From Vibrio celticus (GTDB lineage: Bacteria; Pseudomonadota; Gammaproteobacteria; Enterobacterales; Vibrionaceae): a DNA stretch of 64,000 nt. Made by a program: the position numbers and the translations under genes. The notes below the pieces were generated by a model. It made no database searches and had not been told where the DNA came from. It was given only the letters and a program-made list of their open reading frames with translations. Location: assembly GCF_024347335.1 (NCBI RefSeq), contig NZ_AP025463.1, positions 558,001-622,000 of the forward strand, in the 5' to 3' direction. Of the stretch, positions 1 through 9,094 are shown in pieces; the first letter of the stretch is position 1, and each line of letters starts with the position of its first letter.

Positions 1-33
1 AGCAACCACTAAAACCAAACGACAGTTGAATCG

Positions 34-2433
34 ATGATGACCAAAATGTTAACGCCAAAAAAGGCACCACCTAAAAAAGCGCCAACAAAGAAGTCACCCG
101 CGACCAAAGCCAAGCCAAGAAAACCAAGAGCGGCTGCGAAAAAGACCAAACCTAAGGCTAAGAAGTCAGGTCAAAGAGGTTGGTTGAAGATCCTGTGGGG
201 TATTTCTTGGAAAGCGGGCATAGCGCTCGCGGCATTGCTGTTGTTTGTCGGTATTTATCTTGATTCTGTGGTCAAGCAGCGTTTTGAAGGTCAGCTGTTT
301 GATTTGCCAACCGTGGTTTATGCGCGAGTACTAGACCTGTCTCCTGGAACTCCAGTGAGTTTGGTGCAGGTTAAGAATGAGCTCGATGTGCTTAATTATC
401 GTAAGGTGAACGCGCCTCGTCACCCGGGCGAATACTCCTCTTCTTCAACCAAGATTGAAATGATTCGTCGTCCGTTCGAGTTTGTCGATGGACCCGAAGC
501 GGATCGTCATGTGATGCTGCATTTCAACGGTAACGAGTTAACTCGAATTCAGTCGTTAGAGAAGAAAGGCGACATGGGGTATTTGCGTGTTGAGCCGAAA
601 ATGCTGGGCATGCTTGAGAAAAGCAACGACGAGCAACGACTGTTCTTAAAACGTAACCAATTCCCAGAAGTGATGGTTGATGCGCTACTGGCGACCGAAG
701 ACAGAAATTTCTATCAACATGATGGGGTTTCGCCATTGGCGATCGCTCGTGCGATGGTGGTGAATGTTAAAGCCGGGCGCACGGTACAAGGTGGTAGTAC
801 GCTGACTCAGCAGTTGGCGAAGAACCTGTTCTTGTCCAGTGAACGTACATTGTGGCGTAAGGTTCGTGAAGCCTACATTGCGCTTATCTTAGACCATCGT
901 TACAGCAAAGACCGAATCCTAGAGGCTTACTTAAACGAGGTTTACCTTGGGCAAAATGGCGGGCAAGCGATTCATGGTTTCGGTTTGGCGTCTCGCTTGT
1001 ACTTCGGTCAACCTATTCAAGAGCTCCGTATTGATCAGCTAGCACTGCTTGTCGGTATGGTAAAGGGACCTTCGTATTACAATCCGGTTCGTTATCCTGA
1101 GCGTGCTAAGACTCGACGCGATCTGGTGCTTCGCTTGTTGATGCAGCAAGACATATTAACTCCGCGACAATACGAAGAAGCGGCGAGTCGTGATTTGGAT
1201 ATTCAAGACAACCCACGTATTGCTAGCCGTCAGCCCGCTTACTTCCAGCAAGTCAATATTGAGCTTAAGAAGTATGTCGGCGATCGATTTGAAGCGAAAA
1301 AAGGCATTCGAGTTTTTACCTCTTTGGATCCGGTTTCCCAAGACAAGTTAGAGAAGTCGATTGCACGTAAGGTGCCTGATTTATCGAAAACCGCAGGTAA
1401 CAAACTGGAAGCTGCAGCTATTGCCGTGGATAGAAATACCGGTGAAATCCGAGCTATGGTCGGTGGTAAACGTACTGGCTACGATGGTTTTAACCGTGCC
1501 TTGAATGCGAGTCGTCCTATTGGTTCTTTGGTTAAGCCTGCAATCTACTTAACCGCCTTAGAACAACCCCAAAAGTACACGTTGGCGACAACACTGAAGG
1601 ACACGCCACTGAGCTTGAAAGGCAGTAAAGGCAGCGTATGGAGCCCAAGAAACTTCGATCGTAAGTTCCGCGGAGATGTGCCCTTGTATGTGGCGCTTTC
1701 TAAGTCTTACAACGTACCTACCGTTCGTTTGGGCATGCAGTTAGGCATTGATAGCGTCTCGGATACGATTGAAAAGCTGGGTGTCGATAAAAATGAGATA
1801 CGCCCAGTGCCGTCGATGTTTTTGGGTTCGTTCTCACTGACTCCGTTCCAAGTAGCGCAGATGTACCAAACCATTACCAACTCTGGTCGTATCGCACCTT
1901 TGTCTGCTCTTCGTTCTGTGGTTGATAATGATGGCGAGGTTTTATATCAATCAATCCCTCGCGTATCGCAAAGTGTTGATCAGCAAGCTGCTTGGTTAAC
2001 AACTTATGCGATGAAGCGTGGTGTATCGGAAGGTACGGGTCGTTTCCTACAAGGTCAGTTTGCTTGGGCAGGGTTAGCCGGTAAAACGGGCACCAGTAAT
2101 GACAGTCGAGACAGTTGGTTCGTGGGTGTTGATGGCCGTGAAGTCACCACTATCTGGCTAGGGCGCGATGATAATAAGCCAACTAAACTAACGGGCTCAA
2201 GTGGTGCGTTACGTGTCTATGCCGATTATCTTAAACATAGAACTCCGGAGCAATTATTACTGCCTTGGCCGAATGGGATTACGACGGCCAGTTTTACTCG
2301 AACTTCTGAAGGGGCTTTAGAGTTTGACTGTGATGGAGCGATGAAACTGCCTGTTTGGGATGAGAATGGAAACATTAAAAAGGGCTGTGAAAGTCAACCA
2401 AAACAGTGGCTAAAGAAGCTTTTTCAGTGGTAA
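34..2433 (+). CDS. mrcB: Penicillin-binding protein 1B, bifunctional murein synthase
   Basis: Class A PBP that polymerises glycan strands and cross-links peptides at the inner membrane. The N-terminal 45 residues are a Lys/Pro/Ala-rich cytoplasmic tail, followed by a membrane anchor at about residues 52-76 and a UB2H-like region containing the EMIRRPFEF stretch. The GT51 glycosyltransferase domain has its catalytic Glu at E222 in ATEDRNFYQHDG and the motif GGSTLTQQL. The transpeptidase domain has S498-L-V-K501 as active serine and lysine, S558-Y-N560, and K684-T-G-T. At 799 residues it is normal for the family. The start could be either of two adjacent ATGs (34 or 37); no clear Shine-Dalgarno sequence is present before them. 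Any upstream partner gene lies outside the window. Confidence 0.95.
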   Translation: MMTKMLTPKKAPPKKAPTKKSPATKAKPRKPRAAAKKTKPKAKKSGQRGWLKILWGISWKAGIALAALLLFVGIYLDSVVKQRFEGQLFDLPTVVYARVLDLSPGTPVSLVQVKNELDVLNYRKVNAPRHPGEYSSSSTKIEMIRRPFEFVDGPEADRHVMLHFNGNELTRIQSLEKKGDMGYLRVEPKMLGMLEKSNDEQRLFLKRNQFPEVMVDALLATEDRNFYQHDGVSPLAIARAMVVNVKAGRTVQGGSTLTQQLAKNLFLSSERTLWRKVREAYIALILDHRYSKDRILEAYLNEVYLGQNGGQAIHGFGLASRLYFGQPIQELRIDQLALLVGMVKGPSYYNPVRYPERAKTRRDLVLRLLMQQDILTPRQYEEAASRDLDIQDNPRIASRQPAYFQQVNIELKKYVGDRFEAKKGIRVFTSLDPVSQDKLEKSIARKVPDLSKTAGNKLEAAAIAVDRNTGEIRAMVGGKRTGYDGFNRALNASRPIGSLVKPAIYLTALEQPQKYTLATTLKDTPLSLKGSKGSVWSPRNFDRKFRGDVPLYVALSKSYNVPTVRLGMQLGIDSVSDTIEKLGVDKNEIRPVPSMFLGSFSLTPFQVAQMYQTITNSGRIAPLSALRSVVDNDGEVLYQSIPRVSQSVDQQAAWLTTYAMKRGVSEGTGRFLQGQFAWAGLAGKTGTSNDSRDSWFVGVDGREVTTIWLGRDDNKPTKLTGSSGALRVYADYLKHRTPEQLLLPWPNGITTASFTRTSEGALEFDCDGAMKLPVWDENGNIKKGCESQPKQWLKKLFQW

Positions 2434-2471
2434 AGTCATAACAGAAAAGAATGACAAGGATAGTTTAAAGA

Positions 2472-4805
2472 ATGATTTCTCGTTGGATAGTGAGCGGCTT
2501 AGGTATTGTGGGCACTGTAATCAGTTTTCAGCTGTTTGCATCTACCGCGACACAGGTTGATCAATCTCAGCAAGCTGAACAAGCTCATAAAAGGCCAACC
2601 GTTGCTGTCGTTCTTGCTGGTGGTGGTGCCAAAGGTGCAGCTCACATTGGTGTACTTAAAGCCTTAGAAGAGATGCAAATCCCGGTGGATTATATTACCG
2701 GTACTAGTATGGGCTCATACGTTGGTGGTCTTTATGCGACAGGGATGAGCGCAGACGAGATCGAGAGCTTTATTTATACGGTTGATTGGAATCGTGGTTA
2801 TCGTGATCGCGTTAACCGTAGTGATCGCCGAGTGCGTGACAAAGAGTATGAAGACCGCTACCAACTGAACACCGATCTCGGTTTAGGTTGGGGCGAAATC
2901 AAAGCTAGGAAAGGGGTGGTGCAAGGCCAGAATATGTTGCGTATTCTACGTGAGACCACAGGTAACCTCTCTCCACTCGACTCTTTTGACCATCTTGCTA
3001 TTCCCTACCGTTCAGTCGCAACTGACATCATCGAACTTGAAGAGGTTGTCATCGATCATGGCCACCTTGTTGATGCCATGATGGCGAGTATGTCAGTACC
3101 CGGCGCGCTTCCCCCTTATTCCCTAGATGGTCGAATGCTGGTTGATGGTGGTGTCACCAATAACATGCCCATCGACGTTGCCAGAGCGATGGGCGCGGAC
3201 ATTGTCATTGCGGTGGATATCAGTACCAACTACAAAGGCAAAGATGATTTCACGAATTTTCTAGCTGCAGCTGACCAACTCTCTAATTATCTTGTTCAAC
3301 GCAGCACCCAAGAGCAAGCTGAAACTCTAACAGACGATGATGTCTTCCTGCGCCCAGATGTTGGGGAAATGGAGACGACAGAATTTGATAAAATGCCATC
3401 GGCTTTCCTCGCGGGCTATGAAGCCGCTAAGCAGCATACTGATGAACTTTCTAAGCTATCGCTCTCAAATGCCGATTATCAGCATTATATCGAGGACAAG
3501 CAAAAAGCACGCAGACAGCTAAAACACGGCGATCAGACCGTCGTTGACCGAGTTGTTATCAATAACAATACCCACTATTCCGATAAGCTGATCGAAAACC
3601 GTTTAAACCTTGATTCAGGAGAGGTTCTGAAGACCAGTGAAATTGAATCTAAAGTACAAGACCTCTATGCGCTAGATAGATTCGAGTTGGTGACTTATGA
3701 ATTTGACACTGTAGATGGCGAGGAACAACTGCAGGTTGATGTGAACGAAAAGTCTTGGGGGCCAAACTACCTCAACTTTCGTTTCTTTCTTGAGGATGAT
3801 TTCTCTACTACAAGCCAATACTCGCTCGGTGTCTCAGCCAACTTTACTGATATTAATAAGCATGGTGCAGAGCTAAGAACCAATATCGAGATGGGAACGG
3901 ACAAACGAATTGAAGCGGAACTTTACTCGCCATTCTTTTCGAGTCAAAAGCTGTTTACTTCGGCATCGGTTGTTTACAGCAAAGAGAACAGAAACCTACC
4001 CGCAGATATTGATGATATTGAAGAACCGACACTGGACGTAACGAAAGATTATCTCCCTATGACGTATAGTGAATATGTCGGTGAATTGGCATTAGGCTAT
4101 CAACCAACCTTGTGGCAGGAGCTGAAATTTGGTGTTCGTTATACTGATGGGGATGTTGAGGTTTCTTCGTTACCTTCATTGGGCAGTGGTGGCTACAAGC
4201 GTATTGGTGGCTTCATGGGTTACCGACTGGATACTTTGGATAATTTCAGCTTACCGACCAAGGGTTACTTTGTCGATTTAGAGTACCTCGTTTCTCATGA
4301 TGATTTTGATAATGACAGCTCTCTTGGTGAATCGGATTTAACGTCTGAGAGTGATACGGTTTATGAGTTTTCGGCCAATTTCATGGCAGCAAAGAGTATT
4401 GAGAAGCATACTTTAGTCGCAAAGCTTGATTACGGCATTGTAGAAAGTAAAAACTCTGTTTTTCCAATCGCTCCCAAAGAGCTAGGAGGGTTCCTCAATC
4501 TATCCGGTATTCCAAGGAATAGCTTGATCGGTCAAAACTTAGCATACACCAGTTTGATTTATCGCTATAAGTGGTTTGAAAATGACTTCGGTCTCTTTAA
4601 ATCACCATTCTACGTGGGGGCATCCATTGAACATGGTGGTGTTTGGTCGAACAATGATTTGAGTATTGATGAAGCGCCAATGTACACCGCGGGTTCTGTT
4701 TTCGCAGGTGTCGATTCACCCATCGGGCCAATCATTTTAGCTTATGGCCGAACCGAAGATAACTTCGATTCGGTGTATCTGATTGTAGGTACGTCCTACA
4801 AATAA
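2472..4805 (+). CDS. Patatin-like phospholipase with C-terminal outer-membrane barrel (PlpD/type Vd-like)
   Basis: The protein has a signal-like N-terminus (about 23 residues) and then a patatin domain at about residues 43-330. The oxyanion glycine-rich loop is GGGAKGAA, the nucleophile motif is GTSMGS with S79, and the dyad Asp is D225 in VDGGV. A POTRA-like segment follows at about 360-430, and a bacterial surface antigen (Omp85-like) barrel fills the last 340 residues. This order is that of PlpD-type autotransporters, so the hydrolase is inferred to be exported and either displayed or released. It starts 38 bp after mrcB on the same strand and may be cotranscribed. The lipid substrate cannot be told from sequence. 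V. cholerae has the same neighbour in my recollection. Confidence 0.88.
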   Translation: MISRWIVSGLGIVGTVISFQLFASTATQVDQSQQAEQAHKRPTVAVVLAGGGAKGAAHIGVLKALEEMQIPVDYITGTSMGSYVGGLYATGMSADEIESFIYTVDWNRGYRDRVNRSDRRVRDKEYEDRYQLNTDLGLGWGEIKARKGVVQGQNMLRILRETTGNLSPLDSFDHLAIPYRSVATDIIELEEVVIDHGHLVDAMMASMSVPGALPPYSLDGRMLVDGGVTNNMPIDVARAMGADIVIAVDISTNYKGKDDFTNFLAAADQLSNYLVQRSTQEQAETLTDDDVFLRPDVGEMETTEFDKMPSAFLAGYEAAKQHTDELSKLSLSNADYQHYIEDKQKARRQLKHGDQTVVDRVVINNNTHYSDKLIENRLNLDSGEVLKTSEIESKVQDLYALDRFELVTYEFDTVDGEEQLQVDVNEKSWGPNYLNFRFFLEDDFSTTSQYSLGVSANFTDINKHGAELRTNIEMGTDKRIEAELYSPFFSSQKLFTSASVVYSKENRNLPADIDDIEEPTLDVTKDYLPMTYSEYVGELALGYQPTLWQELKFGVRYTDGDVEVSSLPSLGSGGYKRIGGFMGYRLDTLDNFSLPTKGYFVDLEYLVSHDDFDNDSSLGESDLTSESDTVYEFSANFMAAKSIEKHTLVAKLDYGIVESKNSVFPIAPKELGGFLNLSGIPRNSLIGQNLAYTSLIYRYKWFENDFGLFKSPFYVGASIEHGGVWSNNDLSIDEAPMYTAGSVFAGVDSPIGPIILAYGRTEDNFDSVYLIVGTSYK

Positions 4806-5077
4806 TCATGCGCAGAGTCGCCATTTAAGTGCGTAATTAGGCAAAAATAGTGGGACTTTCGTCTTAACTTGCTATGTTGGTCAAAATGATAAGATTTTAA
4901 TTTAACGTTAAATTTGCTATTCTACCGCCCACAGTTTGGCCTCTATGACGCCGCTCATCAATACAAATTGAATGACAAAAATGGCAATGGAGAGCCAAGT
5001 TTCCAAGGATGTTCACTTCTTTATTTTACTAACAATTATGAAGGGAAGAAGTGAACCGCAATGAGAGGAAAAAAGTC
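4806..5077 (+). other. Intergenic and leader region of acnB
   Basis: These 272 bp contain no credible gene. The region is AT-rich around 4880-4925, where a weak -10-like TATTCT lies at 4918-4923 with no good -35. The last 70 bp hold a strong inverted repeat described separately. No terminator with a U-tract follows the patatin gene. Confidence 0.5.
5011..5056 (+). repeat. 11-bp perfect inverted repeat in the acnB leader
   Basis: GTTCACTTCTT at 5011-5021 is the exact reverse complement of AAGAAGTGAAC at 5046-5056, leaving a 24-nt AU-rich loop. The stem ends 7 nt before the GAGAGG ribosome-binding site (about 5063-5068) and 21 nt before the GTG start. It could be an mRNA hairpin affecting acnB translation or stability, or a DNA operator. 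There is no U-tract after it, so it is not a terminator. Confidence 0.7.
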
Positions 5078-7666
5078 GTGCTTGAAGCCTACCGTAAACA
5101 CGTCGAAGAACGTGCTGCCGAAGGAGTTGTTCCAAAACCACTAGATGCTGAGCAGGTAGCTGGCCTAGTTGAACTTCTGAAGAATCCACCTCAAGGTGAA
5201 GAAGAAATCATTCTTGACCTACTAGAAAATCGCATTCCACCGGGTGTAGATGAAGCTGCTTACGTAAAAGCTGGCTTCCTTACGGCTATCACTAAAGGTG
5301 AAGTAGCTTCTCCACTAGTAAGCAAAGCAAAAGCTGCAGAACTGCTTGGTACCATGCAAGGCGGTTACAACATCGAATCTCTAGTATCTCTACTAGACGA
5401 TGCTGAGCTTGCTCCAATCGCTGTTAAAGCGTTATCTCATACTCTACTGATGTTCGATGCGTTCTATGACGTAGAAGAGAAAGCGAAAGCGGGCAATGCA
5501 TCTGCACAACAAGTACTTCAATCTTGGGCTGATGCTGAATGGTTTACAGCGAAAAACAAAGTAGCGGAAAAGATCACCGTTAAAGTATTTAAAGTTACCG
5601 GTGAAACGAACACCGATGACTTATCTCCAGCGCCTGATGCATGGTCACGTCCTGATATCCCAGTACACGCGAAAGCGATGCTGAAGATGGAACGTGATGG
5701 CATTACTCCAGATGAACAGGGTAGCGTTGGTCCAATCAAACAAATTGAAGAAATGCAAAAAGATGGCATTCCATTGGCTTACGTTGGTGATGTTGTTGGT
5801 ACAGGTTCTTCACGTAAATCGGCAACAAACTCAGTACTTTGGTTTATGGGTGAAGATATCCCATTCGTACCAAATAAGCGTACTGGCGGTGTTTGTCTTG
5901 GTGGTAAAATTGCACCAATCTTCTACAACACAATGGAAGATTCAGGCGCACTACCCATTGAACTGAACGTACAAGACATGAACATGGGCGATATCATTGA
6001 TATCTACCCGTACGAAGGTGTTGTTCACAAGAACGGTTCTGTGATTTCAAACTTTGAGCTAAGCAAAGTACTTCTTGATGAAGTGCGTGCTGGTGGCCGT
6101 ATTCCACTGATCATCGGTCGTGGTCTAACGGGTCGTGCTCGTGACGCTCTAGGTCTAGAAGAAACGGATCTGTTTGCTAAACCAATCGACCCATCTGCAT
6201 CTGATAAAGGCTACACGCTAGCTCAGAAGATGGTTGGTAAAGCATGCGGCGTTGAAGGTGTGCGTGCTGGTCAGTACTGTGAACCTAAAATGACGACAGT
6301 CGGTTCTCAAGATACGACCGGTCCTATGACTCGCGATGAGCTTAAAGATCTGGCGTGTCTTGGTTTCTCTGCAGACCTTGTAATGCAGTCTTTCTGTCAC
6401 ACATCTGCATACCCTAAACCAGTCGATGTAAACACTCACCATACGCTACCTGATTTCATCATGAACCGTGCGGGTGTTTCACTTCGTCCGGGTGATGGCG
6501 TTATTCACTCATGGCTAAACCGTATGCTTCTTCCTGATACTGTAGGTACAGGTGGTGACTCGCATACTCGTTTCCCTCTAGGTATTTCATTCCCTGCGGG
6601 TTCTGGCTTGGTAGCATTTGCTGCAGCAACAGGCGTTATGCCTCTTGATATGCCTGAATCTATCTTGGTTCGCTTTAAAGGTGAAATGCAACCGGGTATC
6701 ACGCTACGTGACCTAGTACATGCCATTCCTCTTTACGGTATCAAGCAAGGTCTACTAACGGTAGAGAAAGCCGGTAAGATCAATGAATTCTCTGGTCGTG
6801 TACTAGAAATTGAAGGCGTTGAACACCTATCTGTTGAGCAAGCATTTGAGCTTTCTGATGCATCTGCTGAGCGTTCTGCTGCAGGTTGTACGGTTAAGCT
6901 ATCTCAAGAGTCTATCGATGAGTACCTGAACTCGAATATCGTTATGCTTAAGTGGATGATTGCTGAAGGTTACGGTGATGTTCGTACGATTGAGCGTCGT
7001 ATCACAGCAATGGAAGAGTGGTTAGCGAACCCTGAGTTGCTATCTGCTGATTCAGATGCGGAATACGCGCACGTTATCGAGATTGATCTTGCTGACATCG
7101 ATCAACCAATCCTATGTGCACCAAACGATCCAGATGATGCTCGTCTTCTTGCTGACGTTCAAGGTACTGAGATTCAAGAAGTGTTCATCGGTTCTTGTAT
7201 GACCAACATCGGTCACTTCCGTGCTGCAGGTAAGATGCTAGAAGAGTTTAACGGCTCACTAAATACTCGCCTATGGGTGGCTCCGCCAACGAAGATGGAT
7301 AAAGACCAACTGACAGAAGAAGGCTACTACGGCATCTTCGGTCGTGCTGGGGTACGTATCGAAACTCCTGGCTGTTCACTATGTATGGGTAACCAAGCTC
7401 GTGTTGCTGATGCTTCGACGGTTATGTCGACGTCAACGCGTAACTTCCCGAACCGCTTAGGTAATGGCGCGAACGTTTATCTGGCTTCTGCTGAGCTTTC
7501 TGCTGTTGGTGCGATTCTAGGTCGCATCCCAACGAAAGAAGAGTACTTAGAGTACGCTGAGAAGATTAATGCAACGGCTGCTGATACATACCGTTACCTG
7601 AACTTCCATAAAATGGGTCAGTACACGGAAAAAGCAGACACGGTTATCTTCCAGGAACCAGCCTAG
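5078..7666 (+). CDS. acnB: Aconitate hydratase B
   Basis: Bifunctional aconitase and 2-methylisocitrate dehydratase of the TCA cycle, cytoplasmic. The N-terminal HEAT-like domain is followed by the swivel domain and then the catalytic domains 1-3. The [4Fe-4S] ligands are C707 in FIGSCMTN and C766/C769 in PGCSLCMGN, equivalent to the three E. coli AcnB cysteines. I chose the GTG at 5078 because the protein then begins VLEAYRKHVEERAAEG, as AcnB proteins do, and a GAGAGG site sits at the right distance. A GTG at 5051 in the same frame would add nine non-family residues and lies inside the leader hairpin. Length 862 aa is normal. yacL follows, as it does in E. coli. Confidence 0.97.
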   Translation: MLEAYRKHVEERAAEGVVPKPLDAEQVAGLVELLKNPPQGEEEIILDLLENRIPPGVDEAAYVKAGFLTAITKGEVASPLVSKAKAAELLGTMQGGYNIESLVSLLDDAELAPIAVKALSHTLLMFDAFYDVEEKAKAGNASAQQVLQSWADAEWFTAKNKVAEKITVKVFKVTGETNTDDLSPAPDAWSRPDIPVHAKAMLKMERDGITPDEQGSVGPIKQIEEMQKDGIPLAYVGDVVGTGSSRKSATNSVLWFMGEDIPFVPNKRTGGVCLGGKIAPIFYNTMEDSGALPIELNVQDMNMGDIIDIYPYEGVVHKNGSVISNFELSKVLLDEVRAGGRIPLIIGRGLTGRARDALGLEETDLFAKPIDPSASDKGYTLAQKMVGKACGVEGVRAGQYCEPKMTTVGSQDTTGPMTRDELKDLACLGFSADLVMQSFCHTSAYPKPVDVNTHHTLPDFIMNRAGVSLRPGDGVIHSWLNRMLLPDTVGTGGDSHTRFPLGISFPAGSGLVAFAAATGVMPLDMPESILVRFKGEMQPGITLRDLVHAIPLYGIKQGLLTVEKAGKINEFSGRVLEIEGVEHLSVEQAFELSDASAERSAAGCTVKLSQESIDEYLNSNIVMLKWMIAEGYGDVRTIERRITAMEEWLANPELLSADSDAEYAHVIEIDLADIDQPILCAPNDPDDARLLADVQGTEIQEVFIGSCMTNIGHFRAAGKMLEEFNGSLNTRLWVAPPTKMDKDQLTEEGYYGIFGRAGVRIETPGCSLCMGNQARVADASTVMSTSTRNFPNRLGNGANVYLASAELSAVGAILGRIPTKEEYLEYAEKINATAADTYRYLNFHKMGQYTEKADTVIFQEPA

Positions 7667-7668
7667 TC

Positions 7669-7797
7669 CCTCGTCATATTTGTAGCGGCAGCGTTGTTGA
7701 CTGCGTACGTTCACCCTAATCACATAGAGCTTCTATGCTCATAGGGATGAACGTACTTGTCGCCTAGCTGCCACTCCAACTATTTAGAGGAACCCAA
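7669..7797. repeat. Structured intergenic repeat-like element after acnB
   Basis: Nested inverted repeats fill the spacer. The outer arms are GGCAGC (7687-7692) and GCTGCC (7767-7772). The middle arms are GTACGTTCA (7705-7713) and TGAACGTAC (7748-7756). An inner CATAG/CTATG pair lies near 7722-7736. I recall closely similar text in intergenic regions of other Vibrio genomes, which suggests a dispersed non-coding element, but only one copy lies in this window. It is a separate structure from the terminator that follows. Confidence 0.55.
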
Positions 7798-7805
7798 ATG
7801 ATAGA

Positions 7806-7831
7806 GCGTCTACTTCGGTAGGCGTTTTTTT
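7806..7831 (+). terminator. Rho-independent terminator of acnB
   Basis: The stem GCGTCTAC/GTAGGCGT (one G-U pair) is closed by a TTCG tetraloop and followed by seven T residues. It lies after the structured repeat element. Confidence 0.85.
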
Positions 7832-7933
7832 ATGTCTGAATGTTAGAAGACGAGCGACTCGATCTCTTGATGACTTCGCTATATACTCTCGCCTCATTTT
7901 TAACCCTATCTGTCATTAGTGCGCGGAGCCTTT

Positions 7934-8302
7934 ATGGAATTTGAATTTACAAGAAACACTTTAATGGGCGAGTACTATGTAAAGTGCAGTATGGGGCACG
8001 AGATCGTTGGCCGCTGGTTACAAGAAGAGATCGGTAAAGATAAGCAGAAACTAGATCATGTGATGGCGCTTATTGAGCAATCTCGACAGGACCTGAGTAA
8101 TGAAGTGACGCTGCTTGGCAAAGAGATTAGCCTTGCGATCAATGAAGATGAAGTAACGATTCAAGAAAACGTGTTAGCGCATGAGCAAGAGATGGAAGAG
8201 GGCAGTGAATTCGACTTCTATAACTGTGAAAGCCAAGCAAGCTGCGGAATCGACGATTTCGAACTGCTCATCGAACGCTGGATGGACTTTTTAGGTTACT
8301 AG
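7934..8302 (+). CDS. yacL: YacL/UPF0231 family protein
   Basis: A 122-residue acidic cytoplasmic protein of unknown function. It matches E. coli YacL in MEFEF at the start, SMGHEIVG near residue 22, the EMEEG run, and a C-terminal CGIDDFELL block, and it keeps the acnB-yacL order. The ATG at 7934 is preferred because it gives the family N-terminus; a GTG at 7919 would add five residues. An IS5-family element begins inside the stop codon: the T and A of the TAG are the target duplication and the G is the first IS base. The reading frame is therefore unchanged, but the gene has been separated from its terminator at 9277-9308. Confidence 0.88.
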   Translation: MEFEFTRNTLMGEYYVKCSMGHEIVGRWLQEEIGKDKQKLDHVMALIEQSRQDLSNEVTLLGKEISLAINEDEVTIQENVLAHEQEMEEGSEFDFYNCESQASCGIDDFELLIERWMDFLGY

Positions 8303-8333
8303 GGCGTGTTGATCTTTGCTGTACATTTCGCGT

Positions 8334-8834
8334 TCAACAATACATCGGTAGCCACATTAACATGAATGCCAGCGATAACATGCTGGCATAATTCCTTTCT
8401 AGCTTGTCATATCTACTTGAAATAGCTCGATAATGCTTAATTCTCCCAAAGGCATTTTCGACCAAGTGACGATACTTGTATAAACACCAATCCATACTGT
8501 CTTTGTCTATATCTTGTCCGTAATTGCGTTTAGCAATTACCGTTTCTCCGCCACGTTCCTTAACAAAAATACGGAAAGGTTCGCTGTCATATCCTTTATC
8601 ACAAACGATGGTATTAACTTCATCGAGTTGCTCAACTAAGCTTTCGGCATGCACTATATCGTGGCGTTGTCCCTCTGATAAATCAAAGCAAATCGGCAGG
8701 CCACCACTATCTACGGCTAAGTGAATTTTGGTTGAGTTGCCCCCGCGACTTTTTCCTATTTGCTCTGAACTTTCAGTAGCTGCACCTGTACTATGCTGAT
8801 GTGCTCTAACTATAGAGCCATCAAGAAATACCAT
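8334..8834 (-). CDS. IS5-family transposase, C-terminal frame (DDE domain)
   Basis: 166 residues. It carries the first catalytic Asp in FLDGSIVRAHQH, the second in IVCDKGYDS, and the Glu in the C-terminal LVENAFGRIKHYR block, so the DDE triad is complete. It lies in the -1 frame relative to the upstream transposase frame and overlaps it by 25 bp. In its own frame a TGA stands directly before the first ATG. It must therefore be made by a -1 shift inside the overlap or by reinitiation at that ATG. I see no textbook slippery heptamer there. Confidence 0.88.
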   Translation of the reverse strand: MVFLDGSIVRAHQHSTGAATESSEQIGKSRGGNSTKIHLAVDSGGLPICFDLSEGQRHDIVHAESLVEQLDEVNTIVCDKGYDSEPFRIFVKERGGETVIAKRNYGQDIDKDSMDWCLYKYRHLVENAFGRIKHYRAISSRYDKLERNYASMLSLAFMLMWLPMYC

Positions 8835-9094
8835 TCAAAATCAGCCATGTTAGATAAGCTTTTGAAAAGATTATCTAAAATCCCTTTCTTTGACCAAAGA
8901 TTAAATCGTCTGTAAACGGTACTCCACTCTCCGAACTCAGAGGGTAGATCTCGCCAAGGAATACCTGTTCTCATTCGATAAAGTATTCCTTCAAATGTCA
9001 TTCGATGTTCAGTTTTATCGTAAATACGACCTGTACTTTTCATAACTTGGAGTAGCAGTTCCCAGCGAATATCAGTTAGCATTGTTCTTGGCAT
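8810..9094 (-). CDS. IS5-family transposase, N-terminal frame
   Basis: 94 residues with the DUF4096-type N-terminal domain of IS5 transposases: DIRWELL near the start, then YRMRTGIPWRDLP and EFGEWSTVYRRFNLW, which form the DNA-binding half. It ends at a TAG shortly after the point where the catalytic half begins in the -1 frame. Together the two frames make about 260 residues, normal for a whole IS427-group transposase. Alone this product could bind the IS ends but not catalyse transposition. Confidence 0.85.
   Translation of the reverse strand: MPRTMLTDIRWELLLQVMKSTGRIYDKTEHRMTFEGILYRMRTGIPWRDLPSEFGEWSTVYRRFNLWSKKGILDNLFKSLSNMADFEWYFLMAL

Noticed and set aside
5051..5077. Upstream GTG start for acnB giving nine extra residues
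   Set aside because: The extra residues do not match AcnB, the codon lies in a hairpin arm, and the ribosome-binding site fits the GTG at 5078.
7934..8302. yacL as a gene disrupted by the IS
   Set aside because: The IS lies at the stop codon; the full family length and stop are kept.
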